From NCBI GenBank assembly GCA_050485905.1, contig JBJHCH010000003.1:1-64000 (forward strand): a stretch of DNA of 64,000 bases, read 5' to 3'. The notes under the pieces are model-generated. The model saw only the letters and a program-made list of their open reading frames with translations. It was not told the DNA's origin and did no database searches. Below are positions 9,101 through 15,036 of this stretch, one piece after another (position 1 is the stretch's first letter; each line of letters begins with the position of its first letter). Origin of the DNA: JAWLCA01 sp050485905. GTDB taxonomy: Bacteria > Pseudomonadota > Alphaproteobacteria > Rhodobacterales > Rhodobacteraceae. Position numbers and translations under genes: made by a program.

Positions 9101-9600
9101 CCAAGGTCTTCACCGACTACCGCCACCGCCACGCCACCTATGGCCCGGTCCGGACGCTCCCCACCCGAACCTTCTTTTACGGGATGGAGCCGGGAGAGGA
9201 GATCACCGCCGAGATCGACCCCGGCAAGACGCTGGAGATCCGCCTGCAGACCGTGGGCGAAACCGACGACAAGGGCGATGTCCGCGTCTTTTTCGAACTG
9301 AACGGCCAGCCCCGCGTCGTCCGCGTGCCGAACCGAAAGGTGAAATCCTCGACCAAGGCCCAGCCCAAGGCCGAGGAAGGCAATGCGGCCCATATCGGCG
9401 CGCCGATGCCCGGTTCCATCGCCGCCGTCGCCGTCAGCGCGGGTCAGAAGGTGAAACCGGGCGACCTGCTGCTGACCATCGAGGCGATGAAGATGGAGAC
9501 GGGCCTGCATGCCGACCGGGCAGCGAAGGTAAAGGCCGTCCACGTCCAGCCCGGCGCGCAGGTCGACGCCAAGGATCTGCTGATCGAGTTCGAGGCCTGA
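6127..9600 (+). CDS. pyc: Pyruvate carboxylase
   Basis: This single-chain biotin enzyme makes oxaloacetate from pyruvate, HCO3- and ATP. The biotin carboxylase domain (about 1-455) begins RKILVANRGEIAIRV and carries the ATP-grasp Gly-rich loop GGGGRGM. The carboxyltransferase TIM barrel (about 535-800) begins LITDTTMRDGHQSLLATRMR. The PC tetramerisation region and a BCCP domain follow, with EAMKM near residues 1119-1123, so the biotinylated Lys is about 1122. The length of 1157 aa is typical. The start is GTG at 6127, preceded by AGGAAAGGA. A strong terminator follows at 9686. Confidence 0.97.
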   Translation: MPEFRKILVANRGEIAIRVMRAANEMGKRTVAVFAEEDKLSLHRFKADEAYRIGEGLGPVAAYLSIPEIIRVARLSGADAIHPGYGLLSENPDLVDACDRAGIAFIGPKAETMRALGDKASARRVAIGAGVPVIPATEVLGDDMDQIARQAEEIGYPLMLKASWGGGGRGMRPIAGPEELTEKVRAGRREAEAAFGNGEGYLEKMILRARHVEVQILGDTHGTIYHLYERDCSVQRRNQKVVERAPAPYLSDAQRAEICELGLKIARAVGYQNAGTVEFLMDMDTGAFYFIEVNPRIQVEHTVTEEVTGIDIVRAQILIAEGKTLAEATGAPSQGDVHLNGHAIQCRITTEDPQNNFIPDYGRITAYRGATGMGIRLDGGTAYSGAVITRYYDSLLEKVTAWAPTPEMAIARIDRALREFRIRGVSTNIAFVENLLKHQMFLGNTYHTKFIDETPELFNFKRRRDRATRILTYIADITVNGHPETAGRPRPHAEIKLPKPPETRADPIPGTRNLLQEQGAQAVADWLAAQPHVLITDTTMRDGHQSLLATRMRSLDMIRVAPAYAANLPQLFSVECWGGATFDVAYRFLQECPWQRLRDLRAAMPNLMTQMLLRASNGVGYTNYPDNVVQFFVKQAAETGVDVFRVFDSLNWVENMRVAMDAVVDTGKICEGAICYTGDILDPDRAKYDLQYYVKLGKDLRDAGAHILGLKDMAGLLKPAAARVLVKALKEEVGLPIHFHTHDTSGLGGATILAAAEVGVDAVDCAMDALSGNTSQPTLGSIVEALRNTDRDTGLDIGAIREISNYWEAVRGHYAAFESGLQAPASEVYLHEMPGGQFTNLKAQARSMGLEERWHEVAQTYADVNRMFGDIVKVTPSSKVVGDMALMMVAQGLTRAQVEDPDTDVTFPDSVIDMLRGNLGQPPGGWPAAIVKKALKGEAPLTDRPGSRLKPVDLEAARARVMEELGGESNEDHEGHEVQIDDEDLNGYLMYPKVFTDYRHRHATYGPVRTLPTRTFFYGMEPGEEITAEIDPGKTLEIRLQTVGETDDKGDVRVFFELNGQPRVVRVPNRKVKSSTKAQPKAEEGNAAHIGAPMPGSIAAVAVSAGQKVKPGDLLLTIEAMKMETGLHADRAAKVKAVHVQPGAQVDAKDLLIEFEA

Positions 9601-9666
9601 CATACCTTTTCAGGTATATACCCAATAAGGTATATACCGTTTAGGGTATATACCTTTTAAGGTATG
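9601..9666. repeat. Self-complementary array of GGTATATACC palindromes
   Basis: Starting at the base after the pyc stop, CATACC is followed by three copies of GGTATATACC separated by 5-nt or so A/T-rich linkers and closed by GGTATG. The 66-nt block read on the other strand is nearly the same sequence, so it can form one long imperfect hairpin or a row of small ones. It is far more AT-rich than its surroundings. The true intrinsic terminator lies further downstream at 9686, so this block is an additional element. Confidence 0.75.
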
Positions 9667-9685
9667 GCCTGACGGCCAGCGGCAG

Positions 9686-9708
9686 CCCGCCGAAACGGCG
9701 GGTTTCTT
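9686..9708 (+). terminator. Rho-independent terminator of pyc
   Basis: CCCGCCG (9686-9692), loop AAA, CGGCGGG (9696-9702), then TTTCTT. It is a perfect 7-bp GC stem 85 nt past the pyc stop. Confidence 0.8.
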
Positions 9709-9761
9709 GCTAACCCGTTGATATGATTTCAGCCAGCCTTCTGGCGCCGGATCGCGCCGCG

Positions 9762-9816
9762 CCAACGTATGCACGTGGTATGCACGGCAGATGCACGTGA
9801 ATCATACGTCATGTGC
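9762..9816. repeat. ATGCACGT half-site cluster, copy 1
   Basis: The block contains several TATGCACG/ATGCACGT units plus the inverted form CATACGT. A 15-nt part (9762-9776) and a 21-nt part (9789-9809) are identical to 48817-48831 and 48833-48853. The spacer between the parts is 12 nt here and 1 nt there, a difference of 11 nt, about one helical turn. Both copies lie between convergent genes. Short open frames crossing it have no homology-like features and I do not call them genes. Confidence 0.65.
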
Positions 9817-9823
9817 ACACCGC

Positions 9824-11197
9824 TCAGCGCCCCGCCAGCCAGTTCGCCACTTTCGCCAGACGCGATGGCGGCCCGCCCAGCGCCTCGGCCCGGTCGGCCG
9901 CGTTCAGCGCCCGGTACATGCCGCGCAGCGCCAGCCAGCGCAGCGGCTCCGGCTCCCATTTCCGCACCTTACGATTGACCCAAGGCAATGATATAAAAGC
10001 ACTTTCCCGGCCCAGCGTCAGATCCGCCAGCGTCCGCCCGGCCAGGTTGGAGGTGGACACACCCACCCCCACATAGCCCCCCGCCCAGCCGATCCGGCTG
10101 TCCCCATCGAACCCCACCGTCGCGCACCAGTCCCGCGGCACCCCAAGAACCCCGCACCAGGCATGGTCGATGGGCACCTCACGCAACATCGGGAAATGTC
10201 GGTAGAGTATTGCTTTCAAACGATTTATCGTCTCAGAATCCGCCCGCCCCGCATCGTCGATGGCCGACCCCCAAAGATAGGGCACGCCCCGCCCGCCCAT
10301 CGCGATCCGCCCCTCTCGCGTGCGCTGTGCATAGCAATAGGCATGTCCGAAATCCCCAAGGATTTCATTGCCCTGCCAGCCGATCTTTGCCCACATCTCT
10401 GGCGGCAGCGGCGCGGTGACGATCTGCGCGGAATTCAGCGGCAGCCAGTCCCGCCGGTGCCCCGCCAGCCGCGGCGTGAACCCCTCGGTCGCGCGCAGCA
10501 CCGTCCCCGCCGTCACCACCCCGCGGTCGGTCGTCACCCTGCCTGCGGAAACGCCTGTAACCCGCGTGCCTTCAACGATTTTCACGCCCAGCCGCTCCAC
10601 CGCCGCGGCCAGCCCGCGGGCCAGTTTCGCCGGCTGCACCCGCGCCATTCCGGGCTGGACGCAGGCCCCCAGCACCCCCGCCACATTGACCCGCGCCCGC
10701 GCCTCCTCGGCCCCGATCAGGCGGATCCGGTCCTCCCCCAGCCCCCAGCGCCGCTCCTCGGCCACCATCGCCTGCAGCCGCACCACCTGCGCCGGCGTCA
10801 CCGCCACCGTCAGCTCGTCCACCCGCGCGATATCGGCATCGATCCCCTCGGCCTCAGCCACGCCGATCACCTCGTCCACCGTGCCCGCCATCGCCTCGAT
10901 CATCGCGCGCACGGCGGCGGGGGAACTGTCGGCGGCATAGCGGTCGTGGTTCCAGGCAAAGCCCCCGGTCAGCCAGCCGCCGTTGCGGCCCGACGCGCCG
11001 AAGCCCGCGAATTCCGCCTCGCAGATCAATATGTTGAGTGTCGGGTCCGCCCGCTTCAGATACCACGCGGCCCACAGCCCGGTGTAGCCCGCGCCGATGA
11101 TGCAGACATCCGCCGTGGCATCGCCCGCCAGCGCCGGGCGGCGCGGGGGCAGGCCGCCGATATCGGCGTACCAGAACGAAACCTCACCGTTGCGCAT
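9824..11197 (-). CDS. FAD-dependent amine/amino acid oxidoreductase (DAO/PuuB family)
   Basis: This is a DadA/GlpO-superfamily flavoprotein that oxidises a secondary amine or amino acid; gamma-glutamylputrescine oxidase-like members are closest in style. The N-terminal dinucleotide-binding motif DVCIIGAGYTGLWAAWYL (about residues 29-46) is followed by the conserved SGRNGGWLTG region, and GWAGGYVGVGVS near residue 380 is the second FAD contact. The length (457 aa) suits the family. I prefer the start MRNGEVSFWY over an ATG four codons upstream because it matches the usual beginning ahead of the SFWY motif. The substrate is unknown. It is convergent with pyc and separate from wrbA. Confidence 0.8.
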   Translation of the reverse strand: MRNGEVSFWYADIGGLPPRRPALAGDATADVCIIGAGYTGLWAAWYLKRADPTLNILICEAEFAGFGASGRNGGWLTGGFAWNHDRYAADSSPAAVRAMIEAMAGTVDEVIGVAEAEGIDADIARVDELTVAVTPAQVVRLQAMVAEERRWGLGEDRIRLIGAEEARARVNVAGVLGACVQPGMARVQPAKLARGLAAAVERLGVKIVEGTRVTGVSAGRVTTDRGVVTAGTVLRATEGFTPRLAGHRRDWLPLNSAQIVTAPLPPEMWAKIGWQGNEILGDFGHAYCYAQRTREGRIAMGGRGVPYLWGSAIDDAGRADSETINRLKAILYRHFPMLREVPIDHAWCGVLGVPRDWCATVGFDGDSRIGWAGGYVGVGVSTSNLAGRTLADLTLGRESAFISLPWVNRKVRKWEPEPLRWLALRGMYRALNAADRAEALGGPPSRLAKVANWLAGR

Positions 11198-11354
11198 CTG
11201 CCCCTCCACGCCTGCCGCGCCAAGCTGTCAGGCGGCGCGGGAAAGGTAAAGCGGCGCTGTCCTGTTCACCTGCGCACATGATCCGCGCGGAGTTCGGGAA
11301 TGGTGCGGGATGGTCAGGGGCCTAGATATCTGGGGCAACGCAAAGGAGGTTCCC

Positions 11355-11972
11355 ATGTCCACCAAGCTGACCATCGTCTACTATTCCACCTACGGCACCA
11401 ACCACCAGATGGCCGAGATCGCGGCCGAGGCCGCCCGCGCCGCCGGGGCCGAGGTACGCCTGCGCCGCATCGCCGAAACCGCGCCGAAAGACGTGGTCGA
11501 CGGTCAGGATGCGTGGAAGGCCGCGGCCGAGAAACAGGCCGACATCCCCGTCGTCACCGCCGACGACATGGCCTGGGCCGATGCCTATATCTTCTCCGCC
11601 CCCACCCGCTTCGGCAGCATGCCGTCGCAGCTTCGCGCCTTCATCGACACGCTGGGCGGGCTCTGGGGCGACGGCAAGCTGGCCAACAAGGCGGTCAGCG
11701 CCATGACCAGCGCCGGAAACGCCCATGGCGGGCAGGAATCCACGCTGCTCGGGCTTTATACCACGCTGATGCACTGGGGCACGGTGATCGCCGCGCCGGG
11801 CTATACCGACAAGGCGATCTTCGCCACCGGCGGCAACCCCTATGGCTACAGCCACACCCAAGGGGCGGAGTTCGACGAGAAGGCGAAAGCCTCCATCGCC
11901 CATCAGGCCCGCCGCACGGTCGAGATCGCGGCGAAGCTGAACAGCGACACGCAGATCAGCAAGGCCGCATAA
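11355..11972 (+). CDS. wrbA: NAD(P)H:quinone oxidoreductase WrbA
   Basis: This flavodoxin-like FMN protein reduces quinones by two electrons and so limits semiquinone redox cycling. It has the N-terminal FMN phosphate-binding loop [12 protein letters not shown], the [17 protein letters not shown] motif and the [11 protein letters not shown] motif. At 205 aa it has the usual length. The start is fixed by an AAAGGAGG ribosome-binding site at 11342-11349; an in-frame ATG 15 codons upstream lies ahead of that site. It is followed by a shared bidirectional terminator. Confidence 0.94.
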   Translation: MSTKLTIVYYSTYGTNHQMAEIAAEAARAAGAEVRLRRIAETAPKDVVDGQDAWKAAAEKQADIPVVTADDMAWADAYIFSAPTRFGSMPSQLRAFIDTLGGLWGDGKLANKAVSAMTSAGNAHGGQESTLLGLYTTLMHWGTVIAAPGYTDKAIFATGGNPYGYSHTQGAEFDEKAKASIAHQARRTVEIAAKLNSDTQISKAA

Positions 11973-11991
11973 CTCTCTGGCCTGCAAGCGA

Positions 11992-12018
11992 AAAGGGGCG
12001 GCCCCGCGCCGCCCCTTT
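11992..12018. terminator. Bidirectional terminator between wrbA and the MBL-fold gene
   Basis: AAAGGGGCGGC (11992-12002), loop CCCGC, GCCGCCCCTTT (12008-12018). The stem is perfect with A-run and T-run at the two ends, so it can terminate both convergent genes. Confidence 0.85.
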
Positions 12019-12022
12019 GCCG

Positions 12023-12973
12023 TCAGCCGTCCATCATCATCTGATAGCTGACCGGCACATAGCGGAAGCCCTCGTCGCGGGCCTCGACAAAGCCCATCGC
12101 CGGGAAGGGCATGTGATAGCCGACGAACGGCACCCGGTCGGCGGCCAGCATCCCGAACAGCTCGCGCCGCGTCGCCGCCGCCGCCTCCTTGTCCATGTCG
12201 AAGCGCACTTCCCAATCCGGCCGCTCCACCGACCAGACATAGTGGTTCGCCGCGTCGGCGATCACCGCGATCCGCGCCTCCCCGCTTTCGATCATATAGG
12301 CCATGTGGCCGGGCGTATGGCCAAAGGCCGCCATCGCGGTGATGCCCGATGTCACCGCATCGCCGCCGTCCAGAAAGCTCATCTGCTCGTTCATCGGGGC
12401 GACGTTGGTATCGAACCCCTCGTTCCCCGCGCCCGACCAGTGGTTATGCTCTGCCGCCGCGGTTACATAGCGCGCATTCGCGAATGTCGGCGCACCGTCG
12501 GTCATCATCCCGCCGATATGGTCGCCGTGCATATGGGTCAGCACCACCACATCCACATCGTCCGGGCTGTAGCCCGCCGCCTGCAACGGCCCGACGATCC
12601 CCGGCCCGTTCAGCCCGGTGTCCAGCAGGATCAGCTCCGAGCCGGTGTTCACCAGCGTCGGCGTAAAGAAGAACTGCGCGCGGTCGGTCGGGATGAACGC
12701 CGCCTCCGACGCTTCGGCGAATTCCTCTGGCGTGACGTTCAGGCCGAATATCTCCTGCGGATCGGGCACGGTGCGGGTGCCGGCCAGCAGGGTCGTCACC
12801 TCGAACTCGCCAAGGGGAAAGCGATAGAACTGCGGCACGCCCATCCCCATCATCTCGGCCGCGCCATGGGCCGGTCTGGCCATGCTTGCGGCGGCTGCGG
12901 CCAGCGGCAGGCTGGCCCCGGCGGCCAGCGCCTGACGGCGGCTGAACGGCAAGGCGGCGGTTTTCGAACGCAT
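12023..12973 (-). CDS. Tat-exported metallo-beta-lactamase-fold hydrolase
   Basis: This is a periplasmic zinc hydrolase of the MBL superfamily (316 aa). The N-terminus carries a twin-arginine signal, SRRQALAAG, with a hydrophobic stretch and AHGA cleavage-like site near residue 37. The metal-binding HMHGDHIGG motif is near residue 150 and further His residues (GHTPGH near 220) complete the site. The sequence resembles quorum-quenching-lactonase-like and uncharacterised hydrolases, and the substrate cannot be assigned. The start is the ATG giving the RR signal; the longer upstream frame is rejected because it would bury the signal. Confidence 0.85.
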   Translation of the reverse strand: MRSKTAALPFSRRQALAAGASLPLAAAAASMARPAHGAAEMMGMGVPQFYRFPLGEFEVTTLLAGTRTVPDPQEIFGLNVTPEEFAEASEAAFIPTDRAQFFFTPTLVNTGSELILLDTGLNGPGIVGPLQAAGYSPDDVDVVVLTHMHGDHIGGMMTDGAPTFANARYVTAAAEHNHWSGAGNEGFDTNVAPMNEQMSFLDGGDAVTSGITAMAAFGHTPGHMAYMIESGEARIAVIADAANHYVWSVERPDWEVRFDMDKEAAAATRRELFGMLAADRVPFVGYHMPFPAMGFVEARDEGFRYVPVSYQMMMDG

Positions 12974-13076
12974 GATCGGTCCTCCCGGTGCAGTTGCGAC
13001 GACCGCAAGGGTAGCACAGCAAACGCCCCTGCCCACGAAACCGGGCCGCATACACGCAACGGTGATCCGCGCACCC

Positions 13077-13532
13077 CTATTCCCACCAGCGGTCCACCTG
13101 CGCGATATCCGCGTCCGTCCAGCCCAGATGATGCGCCAACTCGTGCACATAGACGTGCGAGACGAGCGACCCCAACGGCTCGTCCCCGCGTTCGGCCCAT
13201 TCGTCCAGGATCGGCCGGCGGAACAGCCAGATCGTGTCGGGCCGGTCGCGCTGATGCATCACCGATTCCTCGGTCTTGGGGATGCCGTCATACAGCCCGG
13301 TCAGGTTGAAGGCGTCGTCCACCTCCATCTCGTCCAGAATGTCCTCGGGCGCGAAATCCTCTACCCGCAGCACCACCTCACGCGCGGCCTGCCGGAACGG
13401 CTCTGGCAGGCGGTCGATCGTGGCAAAGACGATCTCCTCGATCTCCTCGATCGTCGGCGCGCTGCGCTCGGCCCAGCCGCCGTGGGTCCGCTCCTCGCCG
13501 TTGCTGAACTGGCGTTTTGCACTGTCCGACAT
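13077..13532 (-). CDS. Zincin-like metallopeptidase family protein
   Basis: This is a small (151 aa) protein of the Zincin_1 (DUF1025, PF06262) family. The C-terminal HELAHHLGWTDADI supplies the HExxH zinc-binding motif near residue 131. The N-terminal acidic helical region (IEEIEEIVFATIDRLPEPF) is typical of the family. The biological substrate is unknown and peptidase activity has been inferred from fold rather than shown. The start is the ATG preceded by GGAGGG, about 8 nt upstream. It is divergent from gltX with a 73-bp spacer. Confidence 0.85.
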   Translation of the reverse strand: MSDSAKRQFSNGEERTHGGWAERSAPTIEEIEEIVFATIDRLPEPFRQAAREVVLRVEDFAPEDILDEMEVDDAFNLTGLYDGIPKTEESVMHQRDRPDTIWLFRRPILDEWAERGDEPLGSLVSHVYVHELAHHLGWTDADIAQVDRWWE

Positions 13533-13605
13533 GACGCACCCTCCTGCCCCCTCATATGGACAAAACCGCCCCGCTGTGGAAGAGGGGCGGCAACAGGAGC
13601 ATCCC

Positions 13606-14928
13606 ATGACCGTCACCCGTTTCGCCCCCTCGCCCACCGGCTGGCTGCATGTCGGCAACCTGCGCTCCGCGCTCATGAACTACCTGATCGCGCACAAGGC
13701 CGGTGGCCGGTTCATCCTGCGACTGGACGATACCGACCCGGAACGGTCCAAGCCCGAATATGCCGATGGCATCAAGCAGGATCTGGAATGGCTGGGCCTG
13801 CACTGGGACCGGCTGGAACGGCAGTCGGAGCGGCTGAACCGCTACGCCGCCGCCGCCGACAGGCTGCGCGCCGCCGGGCGCTTCTACGAATGTTTCGAAT
13901 CGCCGACCGAGCTGGACCTGAAGCGCAAGAAGCAACTGAACATGGGCAGGCCCCCGGTCTATGACCGCGCCGCGCTGGCCCTGACAGAGGCCGAGAAGGA
14001 AAAATACCGGGCCGAGGGGCGCGAAGGCTACTGGCGCTTCAAGCTGGATCACGAGCGGATTGAATGGACCGACGGCATCCTTGGCGACATCTCCATCGAC
14101 GCGGCCAGCGTGTCCGACCCGGTGCTGATCCGCGCCGACGGGCAGGTGCTCTATACCCTCGCCTCGGTCGTCGATGACGTGGAAATGGGCGTGACGCATA
14201 TCGTGCGCGGGGCCGACCATGTGACGAATACCGCAACCCAGATCCAGATCATCAAGGCGCTGGGGGGCACCCCGCCCGCCTTCGCGCACCACAGCCTGCT
14301 GACCGGCCCGCAGGGAGAGGCGCTGTCGAAACGCCTCGGCACCCTTGCGCTACGTGACCTGCGCGCGCGGGGCGTGGAACCGGCCGCACTTCTGTCGCTG
14401 ATGGCGCGGCTGGGGTCCAGCCAGCCGGTGGAACTGCGCAGCAGCCTGGATGAACTGGCCGAGGGGTTCGACCTGTCGCAATTCGGCGCAGCCCCCACCA
14501 AGTTCGATGTGGATGACCTGTTTCCGCTGACCGCCCGCTACATCTCCGGCCTGCCCTTCTCGGCCGTGGCCGACCGTCTGGCCGCGCTCGGCGTGCCCGA
14601 GGCCCTGCGCCCCCGCTTCTGGGAGGTGCTGCGCGAGAACATCACCGTGCTGGACGATCTGGCCGGCTGGTGGAAACTCCTGTCCGAGGGCGCCACGCCG
14701 GATATCGCGCCCGAGGATGCCGACTTCGTGGCCCAGGCGCTGGCCATGCTGCCGCCGCCCCCCTACGACAACACCTCGTGGCAGGGCTGGACGACGGCCG
14801 TGCGCGAGGCGACTGGCCGCAAGGGCAAGGGCCTGTTCATGCCGCTGCGCAAGGCGCTGACCGGGCAGGCCCACGGCCCCGACATGGGCGCCCTGATGCC
14901 GTTGATGCAGGTCGTCCCACGGCCGTGA
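13606..14928 (+). CDS. gltX: Glutamyl-tRNA synthetase, short form
   Basis: This enzyme charges tRNA with glutamate. The class I signature is FAPSPTGWLHVGNLRSAL (HIGH motif as HVGN) and the KMSKS equivalent is LSKRLG near residue 242. At 440 aa it is the short form common in alphaproteobacteria, which often carry two GluRS enzymes; the SKRLG variant is typical of the second type, which can have restricted tRNA specificity. Whether this is the only GluRS or GluRS2 cannot be decided from the window. The start ATG is preceded by CAGGAG. Confidence 0.93.
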   Translation: MTVTRFAPSPTGWLHVGNLRSALMNYLIAHKAGGRFILRLDDTDPERSKPEYADGIKQDLEWLGLHWDRLERQSERLNRYAAAADRLRAAGRFYECFESPTELDLKRKKQLNMGRPPVYDRAALALTEAEKEKYRAEGREGYWRFKLDHERIEWTDGILGDISIDAASVSDPVLIRADGQVLYTLASVVDDVEMGVTHIVRGADHVTNTATQIQIIKALGGTPPAFAHHSLLTGPQGEALSKRLGTLALRDLRARGVEPAALLSLMARLGSSQPVELRSSLDELAEGFDLSQFGAAPTKFDVDDLFPLTARYISGLPFSAVADRLAALGVPEALRPRFWEVLRENITVLDDLAGWWKLLSEGATPDIAPEDADFVAQALAMLPPPPYDNTSWQGWTTAVREATGRKGKGLFMPLRKALTGQAHGPDMGALMPLMQVVPRP

Positions 14929-14940
14929 AACCGGCCGTGG
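14917..14940 (+). terminator. Hairpin over the gltX stop codon
   Basis: CCACGGCC (14917-14924), 8-nt loop containing the TGA stop of gltX, GGCCGTGG (14933-14940). There is no T-run, so it may be a stability element or a Rho-assisted end, not a classic terminator. Confidence 0.4.
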
Positions 14941-15006
14941 CGTGCCCGAAACGGTTAAGGGCAGGTAAACAAAAAATGCGATTTCGTTTGAAATCAATGG
15001 GATGAA

Positions 15007-15030
15007 AAAGTGGGCACGCGTGCCCACTTT
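15007..15030. terminator. Perfect palindromic bidirectional terminator gltX/pheT
   Basis: AAAGTGGGCACG at 15007-15018 is followed directly by its exact reverse complement at 15019-15030, giving a 24-nt perfect palindrome with A- and T-runs. It lies 6 nt after the pheT stop and 78 nt after gltX, so it can stop transcription from either side. Confidence 0.8.
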
Positions 15031-15036
15031 CCCAAA

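Noticed and set aside
9601..9666. Treating the GGTATATACC array as the pyc terminator
   Set aside because: It lacks a single GC stem with T-run, and a proper terminator is present at 9686-9708.
9769..10076. Small open frames over the ATGCACGT block
   Set aside because: They run into the FAD oxidoreductase gene in antisense, lack a good ribosome-binding site and exist in two or three frames at once.
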